Counted from the stretch's first letter, positions 19,641 through 28,763 are shown. The stretch is 64,000 bases of DNA from Dictyobacter kobayashii (GCF_003967555.1 NZ_BIFS01000001.1:1302001-1366000); one strand, 5' to 3'. Numbers and translations: made by a program. The notes: generated from the letters alone by a model not told the origin.

Positions 19641-20381
19641 ATGCAAGGACGAGAAGATCAGGGGAGTGGATCATTCGAAAGGCCATCAACGCAAGGACTT
19701 CCCTCTCTTAACGGAACAAATAAGCATCGCGCAGTCATGCGCAATCCCAATGAGGGCACCAGTAAACATCAGGCAATTCAACAGGTGATCTCACAGAAAA
19801 CCAGTGAGCATCGTGCAATTCCCAAACGCCCAACAGGCATGGCACGTGTAGATACGCCTCCCGAGATGCCACGTGTGCCACGTCCTATTCATGAAGAGAC
19901 CCAACCACAAAAGCTGCGCAAGCGTATTTTATTATTTGGCGGTATTTTTCTCATTCTGTCTATCATTGCCTGTACAGTTGGATACTTCCTGGCGACTGGC
20001 ATCAATGTCAGCGCAGGACCAAGCGTGACGGCCGCGGATTTCTTGAATGCATTAAACACAAAAGATTATGCTCAGGCCTATAAAGACCTTGGCCCGGCCA
20101 TTACGATCCGTATGTCACAAGATCAATTTACCAAACAGGCTCAGGTGCTCGATACTTGTTATGGACCTGTGAAGGACTACTCTGAAGTAGCGAACAGTGC
20201 GCAGAATCAGGATAATAGCCAGATCTATTCTTATACTATTAAGCGCACAAAAGGATCTACCACCGTTCCCTATAAGATGCAGGTTACGCTGCAAAAAGAT
20301 CTAGATGATGGGAGCTGGAAGGTCACCGATTATAGCAATGATATGGGGCCAGGACAGCCTGTGCCAGCGTGTAGCAAATAG
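19641..20381 (+). CDS. Membrane-anchored protein with external NTF2-like (DUF4878-type) domain
   Basis: 246 residues from the ATG at 19641, which follows CGAGGAGGACAAGC; the earlier in-frame ATG at 19617 has no such site. About 95 polar residues with three loose repeats (NKHRAV, SKHQAI, SEHRAI) precede one membrane helix (ILLFGGIFLILSIIACTVGY). The external part (about 130-245) starts SVTAADFLNALNTKDYAQAY and resembles small NTF2/DUF4878 folds. Function unknown; the phosphorylatable-looking, disordered cytosolic arm suggests regulation, which is inference. Stands alone with its own terminator. Confidence 0.7.
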   Translation: MQGREDQGSGSFERPSTQGLPSLNGTNKHRAVMRNPNEGTSKHQAIQQVISQKTSEHRAIPKRPTGMARVDTPPEMPRVPRPIHEETQPQKLRKRILLFGGIFLILSIIACTVGYFLATGINVSAGPSVTAADFLNALNTKDYAQAYKDLGPAITIRMSQDQFTKQAQVLDTCYGPVKDYSEVANSAQNQDNSQIYSYTIKRTKGSTTVPYKMQVTLQKDLDDGSWKVTDYSNDMGPGQPVPACSK

Positions 20382-20388
20382 ATGGAAT

Positions 20389-20419
20389 AAAAGGAAGCAC
20401 CTGTCAGGCGCTTCCTTTT
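20389..20419 (+). terminator. Intrinsic terminator
   Basis: AAAAGGAAGC pairs with GCTTCCTTTT across an 11-base loop, then TTC. Eight bp past the stop at 20381; shared with the convergent acyl-CoA dehydrogenase gene. Confidence 0.8.
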
Positions 20420-20459
20420 TTCTAGCGTTCCTCTATCAGCATCAGCCTCTTTCTCATTA

Positions 20460-21671
20460 TCAGGAAAAAGCACTCTCCCCGGTAATAGCCTGACCAATAA
20501 TCAACGTATGAATATCATCTGTCCCCTCGTAAGTGAAGACAGACTCCAGATTATTCATGTGCCGACTGATAGGATATTCTAGCGTGATACCATTGGCGCC
20601 TAAAATGGAACGCGCCTCGCGAGCGGTATGTAAAGCCTCACGCACATTGTTGCGTTTGGCCACAGAGATTTGCACTGGATGTAATGTCCCCTGGTCTTTG
20701 AGCCGTCCCAATTGTAAGGCCAGCAACTGTGCCTTAACCAACTCGGTCGCCATAATCACCAGCTTTTGTTGCACCAATTGGAAACGAGCAATGGGCTGTT
20801 GAAATTGTTCTCGCGTCTTAGCATAGTCCAGGGCCGCTTCATAGCAAGAGCGCGCGGCTCCTACAGTCCCCCAGGCAATACCGAAGCGTGCTTCATTCAA
20901 ACATGATAGCGGCCCACGCATACCTCGAACGTTGGGTAGCATATTCTCAGCCGGAATACGACAGTCCTCAAAATGCAACTCAGAGGTCACAGAAGCTCTC
21001 AGAGAAAGCTTACGGTGAATATTGCTGGTAGTGAAGCCAGGCGTGCCACGCTCGACCAGGAAGCCACGTACGCCATCTTCTGTGCGTGCCCACACTACTG
21101 CCAGATCAGCAATGCCACCATTTGTAATCCACATCTTGGTTCCATTAAGAATATAAGAAGCACCATCTCGGCGCGCAGTGGTGCGCATATTTGCCGCGTC
21201 ACTACCAATGTCAGGCTCGGTGAGGCCGAAACAACCAATCACCTCGCCCCTGGCCATCGGCGGTAACCAGCGTTGCTTCTGCTCTTCTGATCCAAAGGCA
21301 AAAATAGGGAACATCGCCAGCGAGCCCTGTACTGAAACGAAGGAGCGGATACCACTATCCCCCGCTTCCAGTTCCTGACAGGCCAGACCATAGCAGACCG
21401 CGCTCAGGCCCGCACAACCATAACCATCTAAATGCATCCCTAACAGGCCCAGCTCGGCCATTTCGGGAATGAGTTCACGGGGAAAGGTGCCAGCCTCAAA
21501 GTGCTCTCCAATAATAGGCATGACACGTTCACGTACAAATTTACGTACAGTATCGCGTACCATACGCTCTTCCTCGGAGAAGGTTGAGTCAAGCGCGTAT
21601 AAATCGCTTGCCGCAGGCAGCGGCGCCTGTGCAGTTCCATGGGAATGGGCCACCGGGGACCGTTCAGTCAT
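20460..21671 (-). CDS. Acyl-CoA dehydrogenase, glutaryl-CoA dehydrogenase-like
   Basis: 403 residues, ATG behind GAGGAG. FAD-dependent fold with GCFGLTEPDIGSD (flavin and substrate site), KMWITNGG, REQFQQPIARFQLVQQK and the catalytic-base loop YEGTDDIHTLIIGQAITG. This loop, together with GDSGIRSFVSVQGSLAM carrying the substrate-carboxylate Arg, matches glutaryl-CoA dehydrogenases better than general acyl-CoA dehydrogenases. Such enzymes oxidise and decarboxylate glutaryl-CoA to crotonyl-CoA in lysine and tryptophan breakdown, passing electrons to ETF. About 25 extra polar residues precede the core. No pathway neighbour is present, so the substrate is a family-level guess. Confidence 0.88.
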   Translation of the reverse strand: MTERSPVAHSHGTAQAPLPAASDLYALDSTFSEEERMVRDTVRKFVRERVMPIIGEHFEAGTFPRELIPEMAELGLLGMHLDGYGCAGLSAVCYGLACQELEAGDSGIRSFVSVQGSLAMFPIFAFGSEEQKQRWLPPMARGEVIGCFGLTEPDIGSDAANMRTTARRDGASYILNGTKMWITNGGIADLAVVWARTEDGVRGFLVERGTPGFTTSNIHRKLSLRASVTSELHFEDCRIPAENMLPNVRGMRGPLSCLNEARFGIAWGTVGAARSCYEAALDYAKTREQFQQPIARFQLVQQKLVIMATELVKAQLLALQLGRLKDQGTLHPVQISVAKRNNVREALHTAREARSILGANGITLEYPISRHMNNLESVFTYEGTDDIHTLIIGQAITGESAFS

Positions 21672-21912
21672 AATAATTACTCCTCTTCAATCGATGCCTG
21701 TCCATGCACATACAGCGAGCTATTCAACAATAAATATCTCGTCAGCACTACTATTATAGCGTATATTCGCTCGCCAGTGCTTCCTGACCTCAGAGAGAAG
21801 AGTACTACAACTTTTCACAATTTCTATCGTAATAAAAATACTTACGCTAAAATATCTGCATAAGCATTACTATATAAATATATGTATATATATCTGTCCA
21901 GGAAGGATTCAC

Positions 21913-22560
21913 ATGCCCAAGGTTAAAAGAAGAGCCTACCGCGCAACCACTCGAAAAAGGCGGTCAAAACTGACTCTTTCTTCCGCCTTCCAGCTTTCTG
22001 TTGTTGTCGTGGCTAGCCTGGCAATTGGGGTCAGTATCATTAGTCTGCTTATCTCTATGCTGACACCTCGCCTGGCATCCAGGCTCACCGGGTCCGCCGG
22101 TCCCTATAATGTAGCTGGCCAACCCACCATTAGTGCAGATTTTATCAATGCGGTGCTCGATCATTATCACTCACCTGCCAGTGGTAAGGGACAGGCACTC
22201 TACGATAAAGGTGTCAAATATGGCATCGACCCAGCCTATGCGCTGGCATTTTTTATGCAAGAAAGTCAGATGGGGACCCAGGGTGTAGCAGCCATCACCC
22301 ACTCGCTGGGCAATATTCGCGCGACCGATGGTTATCCCAGCTATCATGGCTATCGCAAGTATAATACCTGGGAAGATGGCTTTGAGGATTGGTACAAGCT
22401 GATCTCACAGCAATATGTTCAAAATTGGGGTCTGACCACGGTCGATCAGATTATACCAGTCTATGCTCCGAACAGCGACAATAACAATGAACAACAATAC
22501 ATCAGTTCGGTTGAATACATGGTTGATCGTTGGCGTAGCGGAGATGTAGCGATCTCCTGA
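21913..22560 (+). CDS. Membrane-anchored glucosaminidase-domain (lysozyme-like) protein
   Basis: 215 residues. A very basic N-terminus (KRRAYRATTRKRRSK), one membrane helix at about 29-50, then a lysozyme-fold domain: YGIDPAYALAFFMQESQMG, where the Glu is the probable catalytic acid, HSLGNIR, YNTWEDGFEDWYKLI and a C-terminal YISSVEYMVDRW. This matches peptidoglycan glucosaminidase domains acting outside the membrane. ATG behind AGGAAGG. Single gene, followed by a strong terminator. Confidence 0.82.
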   Translation: MPKVKRRAYRATTRKRRSKLTLSSAFQLSVVVVASLAIGVSIISLLISMLTPRLASRLTGSAGPYNVAGQPTISADFINAVLDHYHSPASGKGQALYDKGVKYGIDPAYALAFFMQESQMGTQGVAAITHSLGNIRATDGYPSYHGYRKYNTWEDGFEDWYKLISQQYVQNWGLTTVDQIIPVYAPNSDNNNEQQYISSVEYMVDRWRSGDVAIS

Positions 22561-22567
22561 CAAAAAG

Positions 22568-22608
22568 AAAGAGAGCAAAAATCGCTAGCCCGCGATTTTG
22601 CTCTCTTT
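22568..22608 (+). terminator. Intrinsic terminator between convergent genes
   Basis: AAAGAGAGCAAAAATCGC pairs with GCGATTTTGCTCTCTTT (one bulged A), 6-base loop. Confidence 0.85.
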
Positions 22609-22630
22609 CAGATAACATCAAACGGATCAC

Positions 22631-23509
22631 TTAGTGTAGCGAGGTAATATCACCACAGGCAAATGGATCATTGTCTGTTTGTGACTTCAGGCTCCCTGCT
22701 CCCAGGTGAATATTGACGTACCAACCATTACGCGGAACCGAGCTAATATTCGGGATGATGGTCATGGAAGTTCCATCACCCGCAGCATTAGCAATCACAG
22801 GCTTAAGGTCGTACTTGATTGGACCCTGACTGGCACAACTACCAGTGTGTATATGGGCCATATGCTTGGAATTCGGAACTAATCCCTTCACATTCAGCTC
22901 AACTGTGAGTTTACTATTATCCACAGTCAGCTGTGCATCCCCACTGACAGCCTGGTTAGGCGCAAATGAAGTTGCCAGTGTTGTCTGTACATTCTGTGAT
23001 GACCTGGGTGAGGCGGATGGATTAAAGACATTGGCGCAGGTAATAGGCATAGATTGATTGCTAACGCTCATACCTGGTCCATTGCTCACATCCACATACC
23101 AGCCAGTCTCAGGAATGCCACTCGTCACATTTTTGACCTTAGTAATTACATCCGCAAAACCAATCTGCGTGGTTTTGACGGCAGATAGATCATAGACGAG
23201 CTTACCTTCGCTTTTACAACTCCCCGAGTTGATATGCGCCGGGTGCGTGCTCTTAGGGGTCAGACCCGTTAAAGCCATATGAACCGTCAGAACATGAGAA
23301 GTATGGTCCCACATAAGTTCTACCGTACCAGATGGACTATGACGAATGATGGCGCTAGCCGAGTTGACTGTTGCACTGGTTGGTGTCGCGGCAGCAGATC
23401 CATCTGGATTGTTATTTCCCGAGTCACATGCTGAGAGAAGCAATAGTGTCGCTCCTAGCAACAGAGCAAAGTGGATAAAATTTCGCTTAACAAGATTTTT
23501 TGTAAGCAT
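22631..23509 (-). CDS. Lipoprotein with two tandem CHRD/SOD-like domains
   Basis: 292 residues, ATG behind AAAGGAG. Signal peptide with lipobox LLLSACDS (Cys at about 28). Two homologous halves follow: each has HxxHINSGSCxSEG or HMAHIHTGSCASQG, then DLxxV, a 15-residue strand and GWYVxVxxGPG or GWYVNIHLGAG, then a late Cys (CANVF, CGDIT). The pattern of His-Ala-His-Ile, a Cys pair and GWYVNIH is that of CHRD-like domains. Anchored outside the membrane; function unknown. No catalytic copper site of true SODs can be claimed. Confidence 0.8.
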   Translation of the reverse strand: MLTKNLVKRNFIHFALLLGATLLLLSACDSGNNNPDGSAAATPTSATVNSASAIIRHSPSGTVELMWDHTSHVLTVHMALTGLTPKSTHPAHINSGSCKSEGKLVYDLSAVKTTQIGFADVITKVKNVTSGIPETGWYVDVSNGPGMSVSNQSMPITCANVFNPSASPRSSQNVQTTLATSFAPNQAVSGDAQLTVDNSKLTVELNVKGLVPNSKHMAHIHTGSCASQGPIKYDLKPVIANAAGDGTSMTIIPNISSVPRNGWYVNIHLGAGSLKSQTDNDPFACGDITSLH

Positions 23510-24049
23510 TTTGACTCCTTTCCCATATTTACATCCCCACGCCCATATTATAACTATATGCGATTATACTGACAAATTTAATGTTTTAAATATATACGTT
23601 TAACCTGCACAATAGTACATGGATATTCACCTGGAATGTGCACAAAGCACATAAAAAAGAAAGGGGAAATGCTTGCGCAGCAGATTTGCTAATGAGAATT
23701 TTATCCTATGCAATTCAGGTCAGAGAGCCAGATAGCTGGCTTTTTGATGTTCGTTCAGAGATCGCAGGGAAATCACGAGCAAGCGATACGATGGACATTA
23801 TTTCATGTGTGGAGTGTGTGTGGTGGACGGCCGCGGCCGTCCACCACACACACTCCACACTCCCAACCCGGCGCCGCAGGCACCAAAGAGGAACAAGAAA
23901 AAAGCCCTGGTTTGGGTCGAAAACAGATTGACCACCGGGCATGAAAACATGTATCATAGAGGAACACACAATCAATCAAGAACTTGTATTGAAGATCCTG
24001 GCGCACATTTTTTATATACAGTGCTGCACCGAAAAAGTAGACGGAAACC
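23510..24049. other. Intergenic region with a large palindrome
   Basis: 540 bp between the lipoprotein and dus genes. Apart from the 54-bp palindrome at 23807-23860 I see no supported gene; the short ORFs there arise from the palindrome being open on both strands. Confidence 0.5.
23807..23860. repeat. Perfect 54-bp palindrome
   Basis: Arms of 27 bp beginning GTGTGGAGTGTGTGTGGTGG meet without a loop at GGCCGCGGCC. No T run follows, so it is not a classic terminator. Confidence 0.9.
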
Positions 24050-25255
24050 ATGCGAACATCTTTCTGGAATACACTTACACAACCAATTATCGGCCTGGCC
24101 CCTATGGATGGCGTTACTGATGCCCCGTGCCGAACAATGCACGGCCTGCATGGGCGCCCTGATATCATCATGACCGAATTCACAAACGTAGAGGGGCTCT
24201 GGCGTGGTAGCGATCGCATTTTCCGCGATTTCCTCTATACACCCGCCGAACGGCCAGTGGTGGCACAGATCTTTGGCTGCCGCCCGGAATACTTTTATAA
24301 AGCGGCCCATATAGTCTGTGAACTTGGCTTTGATGGCGTTGATATCAATATGGGCTGTCCCGCCAGTAGCATCGCTAATAAAGGGGGGGGCGCAGCTCTG
24401 ATTCGCCTGCCGGAAACTGCTAAAGCGATTGTTCGTGCTACCCAGCAGGGGGTACGCGATTGGGCCAATGGCCAGACCCTGGAAGACTTAGAAATGGACC
24501 CGCAGCGTATCCGCCAGATTCGACAGATGAATGTGGATCGGGCACGCACCTGGGGGGAACCACTTGAATACGAGCGCCGCCTGCTCCCGGTCTCTGTTAA
24601 GACACGACTGGGCTATGATTCAATCGTCGTAAAGGATTGGATGCAGGAGTTGCTGGAATTAGAACCCGCTGTTATCTCTCTCCATGGGCGTACATTGGTA
24701 CAACACTACAAAGGTGAGGCTAACTGGGACGCGATCGCTACTGCGGCCGAAATAGTGCGTAAAACCGATACGCTCATTCTGGGCAATGGTGACATTCATA
24801 GCCTGTATCAAGCGGCGGAGCGTATCCGCACCACTGGCGTCAACGGGGTTTTGATTGGGCGCGCTACCTTTGGCAATCCCTGGCTTTTCAAGAATAAGGA
24901 GCTGCTTAAACAATTGCTCCATGACGGGATCAAGCCAACACCTGAGAATTTGCCTGACATTATGCCAACGCGCGAAGAACGTCTGTTAATGGCCCTGGAG
25001 CATGCTCGCACACATGCCAGAATCAAGGGGCAGAGTCACTATATTGAGATGCGAAAGCATATGGGGTGGTACCTGGGTCATTTCGCCGGAGCCAAACGTG
25101 TGCGTAATGAACTGGTGCGCATCAACACCCTGGACGAAGTTGAAGAGATTATCCAGCGTGCCCTTGAAGAGCCAGATCTATCTGATGACTCTAATATTCA
25201 GGTACCAGCCATCGAGGTTCATGACTCATCATTAGATCTCAGCTGTTCGGCCTGA
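24050..25255 (+). CDS. dus: tRNA-dihydrouridine synthase family protein
   Basis: 401 residues. FMN-binding TIM barrel: LAPMDGVTDAPCR at the start, VAQIFGCRPEYF, GVDINMGCPASSIANKGGG with the catalytic Cys and conserved Lys, LLPVSVKTRLGYD, ISLHGRTLVQHYKGEANWD, LILGNGDIHSL and GVLIGRATFGNPWLF. It reduces uridines in the tRNA D-loop using NADPH. About 60 residues longer than typical DusB, with an insertion around 150-185 (DWANGQTLEDLEMDPQRIRQ). Ribosome-binding site is weak (ACGGAAACC). Single gene with terminator. Confidence 0.92.
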   Translation: MRTSFWNTLTQPIIGLAPMDGVTDAPCRTMHGLHGRPDIIMTEFTNVEGLWRGSDRIFRDFLYTPAERPVVAQIFGCRPEYFYKAAHIVCELGFDGVDINMGCPASSIANKGGGAALIRLPETAKAIVRATQQGVRDWANGQTLEDLEMDPQRIRQIRQMNVDRARTWGEPLEYERRLLPVSVKTRLGYDSIVVKDWMQELLELEPAVISLHGRTLVQHYKGEANWDAIATAAEIVRKTDTLILGNGDIHSLYQAAERIRTTGVNGVLIGRATFGNPWLFKNKELLKQLLHDGIKPTPENLPDIMPTREERLLMALEHARTHARIKGQSHYIEMRKHMGWYLGHFAGAKRVRNELVRINTLDEVEEIIQRALEEPDLSDDSNIQVPAIEVHDSSLDLSCSA

Positions 25256-25287
25256 TAACGTTTATATTCACCCCCCAAAAAAAAGAG

Positions 25288-25318
25288 GCAGAGCGTTCAC
25301 TGATTATGAATGCTCTGC
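25288..25318 (+). terminator. Intrinsic terminator of dus
   Basis: GCAGAGCGTTCA pairs with TGAATGCTCTGC (one G-T), 7-base loop, followed by TTTTCTC. Confidence 0.8.
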
Positions 25319-25520
25319 TTTTCTCTACTTCCAGGCTTTTTCTTCATAGAACACAGTTTCTGAGTACACAACAAGAGAAGCGCGTTAACAATACAATGAG
25401 ATACGTCATTGTGTATGAATGAAACGGGTATTGGACATATCCCACATGGGTTCGCCGACTTTGGAGAAGGGATATGTAGACTACGGTGGCCGTGTTTAGA
25501 TAAAAAATGCCTGCATCTGG

Positions 25521-25721
25521 TCAGACAAGAACGCCTTCGATCTCACCAACTAACTTCTGGATCTCGCGTAAACGTTGTTCGGCAATTTCGACGTTCTCCA
25601 GGGCCTGCGCTAAAATACGTGCTTCGAGCGATGGATACGTTTCGACTATCTCGGGATCAATAGAGCCACCCAGCAGCTCTAGAGCGCGGCTCAAATTGTT
25701 TTCCAAGGTTCCAATTGACAT
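25521..25721 (-). CDS. Small helical protein, unknown function
   Basis: 66 residues, ATG at 25721 with GGAGAGG about 9 bases upstream. Acidic and predicted all-helical, with a C-terminal coiled-coil-like half (LENVEIAEQRLREIQKLVGE). Not recognised. It resembles in size and character helical adaptor subunits, but I cannot name a family. Start site and amino-acid composition support a real gene. Confidence 0.55.
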   Translation of the reverse strand: MSIGTLENNLSRALELLGGSIDPEIVETYPSLEARILAQALENVEIAEQRLREIQKLVGEIEGVLV

Positions 25722-26418
25722 TGCTTGTTACCTCTCCAAAGCATAGAATTCAGATACTACCAATGGGACGATCTATATAAACAGTGTCTCACCAAGAATA
25801 AACGCGCTCTCCGTACTACCTTTTACTACGTAAGCACATGCTCATTAGTTACACCCATGAGCATGCAATTGAGTTTAATCCTCTGCCTCTATGTTTATAT
25901 TATACTAGACGCAAACAGAGAACCGAACGGGGACTTGTTTCTTCCTGGCAATGCACAATACTGTGGTATTACAGAATTGCTTTACTTCTCAACCAAACCT
26001 CTATCCATCTACGTGATTTGAGTATCTACGTAATTTCATATTTTGATTACTCGTTTTTGTCTTCTAAATTATCTATTCCGTGAGCATAATACCAGGGTTT
26101 TTCAGACAATACAACAAACAGGTACCTCTGTGCTTAGATCCTTGCTAAAAAGTCCACGCCTTAACCAGAACCTTGCCTATTGCTATGATCATATGCAGCA
26201 TAACAATACCCTTTAGTCCATGCAAACACAACTATAACTATATAGATCATTGAAAATGATTAAATACCTAACCTATTCAGAATGGAACATGTTGAAACCA
26301 GGCAAAAATGAGAGTCGTATACAAAGGGATGCCAATAGATTGGTAACACATGATTAACTTAAATTACATGTTTTGACCTCCTGCAGCAATGCAGGCGTTT
26401 GGTGAAAGAAGGATAAAG
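25722..26418. other. Intergenic AT-rich region, no gene seen
   Basis: About 700 bp, AT-rich, with only short unsupported frames. No RNA gene recognised. It must hold the promoters of the flanking divergent genes. Confidence 0.4.
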
Positions 26419-27129
26419 ATGCAAAAGAACTACTCAACCCACAGTGCTGAAATTACAGTCAATGCTCCTGTCCATCAGGTCTATTCTCTGTTCACCCACT
26501 TTAATGATTTTCCAAAATTCATGAGTTTTGTCAAAGAAGTTACCTATCATGATGACCAATCTAGCCACTGGGTAGCTGAGGTGGTAGGCCGCCATGAGTG
26601 GGACGCGGTCAACGAAGAGTGGATTCCTGACCAGCAGATCGGCTGGCGCTCCACTAATGGGCTTGAGAACTTTGGTAGAGTGACTTTTAGCCCCATTTCA
26701 AATGACCAGACAAGAGTTGATGTCTCGATCAATTATAATCCACCGGCAGGTGTTCTGGGTGATGCAGGCGAGAAATTGGGCGCCGGTAGCCGCTTTCAAC
26801 AGGCCCTTGAGCACGATTTGAATCATTTCGCCGAACTGGTAAATCAGTCACCCGCTGGTGCTCTCGATCCCACATCTTCCAACTATCTGTTCCATGCAGA
26901 TAGCGCCGCCAGTAAGGGACAGACCACCAGCCGCCAGAATGAGACCATGCAGGATGATGCTAACTTTAACCGTACATCAACTGGCATGCCTACGATGGAT
27001 CGCGACATTACTGGCACTACTAACGATCGTCTGGCAGCTAACGACATCGATACTGGCGCTATTCCTGTCGAGCCAGCTAACGTTACACCAGAAGAAAATG
27101 CTTTTGAAAGAGGGCGCAATAACTACTAA
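26419..27129 (+). CDS. SRPBCC (START-like) family protein
   Basis: 236 residues from the ATG at 26419 (AAGGATAAAG upstream); an in-frame ATG 30 bases earlier is less likely. Residues about 5-145 form a helix-grip fold as in polyketide cyclase/CoQ10-binding proteins: EITVNAPVHQVYSLFTHFNDFPKF, WVAEVVGRHEWDA, QIGWRSTNG, VTFSPISNDQTRVDV and a long C-terminal helix. The last 90 residues are polar, probably disordered, and end ENAFERGRNNY. Such proteins bind hydrophobic ligands; ligand unknown. Often seen as a stress-related protein in soil bacteria, which I cannot confirm here. Confidence 0.85.
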   Translation: MQKNYSTHSAEITVNAPVHQVYSLFTHFNDFPKFMSFVKEVTYHDDQSSHWVAEVVGRHEWDAVNEEWIPDQQIGWRSTNGLENFGRVTFSPISNDQTRVDVSINYNPPAGVLGDAGEKLGAGSRFQQALEHDLNHFAELVNQSPAGALDPTSSNYLFHADSAASKGQTTSRQNETMQDDANFNRTSTGMPTMDRDITGTTNDRLAANDIDTGAIPVEPANVTPEENAFERGRNNY

Positions 27130-27154
27130 GCCAGCGACTTCTAAGTTTAATATT

Positions 27155-27196
27155 AGAAAGAGCAGACACGCATATGATGGCGTGCCTGCTCTTTCT
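27155..27196 (+). terminator. Intrinsic terminator
   Basis: AGAAAGAGCAGACACGC pairs with GCGTGCCTGCTCTTTCT across 8 bases. Confidence 0.8.
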
Positions 27197-27296
27197 GTAC
27201 TTTCTTAAAGACACCCTGGCAGCTTATAATGATAGGATAGAATTATACCCACCCAGCCATCCCATCAATCAGTAAAAAGAGGTCTGGTACATACAT

Positions 27297-27899
27297 ATGA
27301 AAAAGAAACACAAGTCACAACCACAAGAGGTAGATATCGAACAGAAACAACAAGATTTAACGAAATTGCTAGACATTGTCGAAAAGGACATCGATAACCT
27401 GGTAGCGATTCGTCTCTCAGCTGAACGTGAGGCTGGCAAACACCAACAGATCATTGAGCGCGTTACCTATAATTTATTGGGTCGCCCTTACACTCTGTAT
27501 GCCATTATGCTGATTGTACTGTGCTGGATTATCTACAATATTGCTTGCCCGATATTTGGGCTGCAACGGCTGGATCCCCCACCGTTTTCGGATCTGCAGG
27601 GATTGGTTAGCTTTATCGCCCTGCTCACGACAACTGCAGTCCTTATTACTCAGAATCGACAGGGCAAACTCGATGATCAGCGCTCACATCTAGATCTAGA
27701 AATGTCTATGCTAGTGGAACGCAAGGTCAGCAAAGTGATTGAGCTGCTGGAAGAGCTGCGTCGCGATATGCCTACGGTAAAAGATCGTCACGATACGCAG
27801 GCGGAGATTATGAAGGAGAGCGCGGACCCTGCCCAGGTGCTGTCAACATTCCAACAAAATTACGAGGATGTAGTCAACGGAGAACAGGCACCTTTCTAG
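27297..27899 (+). CDS. DUF1003 membrane protein
   Basis: 200 residues. A charged helical N-terminus, two membrane segments (about 65-85 YAIMLIVLCWIIYNIACPIF and about 100-118 LVSFIALLTTTAVLITQ) and a C-terminal helix DLEMSMLVERKVSKVIELLEELR. The QNRQ after the second membrane helix and the LDLEM...E..K..KVIELLEELR tail are typical of DUF1003. No known biochemical role. AGAGG lies 13 bases upstream of the ATG. Confidence 0.85.
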   Translation: MKKKHKSQPQEVDIEQKQQDLTKLLDIVEKDIDNLVAIRLSAEREAGKHQQIIERVTYNLLGRPYTLYAIMLIVLCWIIYNIACPIFGLQRLDPPPFSDLQGLVSFIALLTTTAVLITQNRQGKLDDQRSHLDLEMSMLVERKVSKVIELLEELRRDMPTVKDRHDTQAEIMKESADPAQVLSTFQQNYEDVVNGEQAPF

Positions 27900-27911
27900 T
27901 AGTATGCCGTT

Positions 27912-28026
27912 CAATCGTATGAGCGCAGCTGCCTGACAGGCGCTCTTGTTTGCTCGCTGCTGCTCAAGTTGAATGGCTGAGCCAGTGGCAGCGGAGCTAG
28001 CCGCGTCCAAGCGGCGTTTACGATTG
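27912..28026 (+). ncRNA. Structured tandem element, unit 1 (candidate RNA motif)
   Basis: 115 bp. Closing stem CAATCGTA (27912-27919) with TACGATTG (28019-28026). Second stem GCTGCC (27928-27933) with GGCAGC (27987-27992). A 3' hairpin CCGC/GCGG encloses GTCCAA. Conserved with unit 2: GCTGCCTGACAGGCGC and GTGGCAGCGGAGCTAGCCGC. The strand is a guess. No known family recognised. Confidence 0.5.
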
Positions 28027-28048
28027 CTATTTCAATAGCATGCCATTT

Positions 28049-28162
28049 CATTTGGATGAGCGAAGCTGCCTGACAGGCGCAACTGTTTGCTTGATACTGA
28101 TCACTTCGAAGAGTTGAGGCCGTGGCAGCGGAGCTAGCCGCGTTCAAGCGCGTTTCCAAATG
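28049..28162 (+). ncRNA. Structured tandem element, unit 2 (candidate RNA motif)
   Basis: 114 bp, same layout as unit 1 about 137 bp downstream. Its closing stem is CATTTGGA (28049-28056) with TCCAAATG (28155-28162): different sequence, still fully paired. The GCTGCC/GGCAGC stem and the strongly conserved GGCAGCGGAGCTAGCCGC block are unchanged, and the 3' hairpin is CGC/GCG around GTTCAA. Confidence 0.5.
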
Positions 28163-28440
28163 CTTTTCAATAGTGTGCTGCCCCATCTATATGCGACAAT
28201 CTGAACATTATGTCAGCAATATCTGGCTTACAACGCATTGATAAGAAAAAAAATACGGCGAACATAGATAGATGCGCACATAAAAACAAATGCCTCAATA
28301 ATTTCCGTGGCAGACCCCTTGACTTCTGTGAAATGAGATGGTAATGTTTAATCATTCCAAAGAACTACGGAATACACCAGGGAAACAAAGACCTTGGCAC
28401 AAGGCATAGTCCTTGCATAAGCAACCCGGAAGGAGATCTT

Positions 28441-28515
28441 ATGACGTCCATTGATCTTATAAGAACCATGAAGAAACCAATTCGTGTGCTTGGGGTAGTA
28501 TTTCAGATTGACTAG
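28441..28515 (+). CDS. Possible 24-residue peptide
   Basis: ATG with a strong GGAAGGAG 6 bases upstream. The peptide starts MTSIDLIRTMKKPIRVLGVV and is amphipathic and basic. Downstream come hairpins at 28520-28535 (GCCCG/CGGGC) and 28560-28622 (CCTCCCG/CGGGAGG enclosing CAGGC/GCCTG), and a terminator at 28736. Could be a leader peptide, a small toxin or a chance ORF. Confidence 0.3.
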   Translation: MTSIDLIRTMKKPIRVLGVVFQID

Positions 28516-28735
28516 AAGCGCCCGTAAATGCGGGCTCCCGGTTGCCTTTAAGCGTCTATCCTCCCGGCATTACAGGCCAAAAGCCTGATCACGCCATGAC
28601 GCGCTTTATACGTCTCGGGAGGGTTAGAGGTATCTAGAGGCTAATCGCTGTAGTACTCTATCAGCGACTCTTGTTGGATTAGTACTCGGTTGACGTAAAC
28701 ACGGGAGTTGTGAAGAACAAAAAAGAGACACAGAT

Positions 28736-28763
28736 GAGCTAGATAACCGTGATTATCTAGCTC
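28736..28763 (+). terminator. Intrinsic terminator, plus strand
   Basis: GAGCTAGATAA pairs with TTATCTAGCTC across CCGTGA and is followed by TCTTTTTAC. As no annotated plus-strand gene lies upstream, it supports a plus-strand transcript through 27.9-28.7 kb. Confidence 0.7.

Noticed and set aside
23638..23975. Overlapping ORFs on both strands around the 54-bp palindrome
   Set aside because: They share the palindrome's codons and lack start signals.
24050..25255. Dus gene as a NifR3/two-domain regulator
   Set aside because: All Dus FMN and catalytic motifs are present; no separate regulatory domain.
27911..28186. 91-codon minus ORF over the tandem structured units
   Set aside because: Follows the RNA-like repeat, with no ribosome-binding site; the open frame reflects repeat composition.
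28560..28622. Group II intron domain V or known ribozyme
   Set aside because: The stems do not match the conserved AGC triad and bulge or any ribozyme core I can recall.
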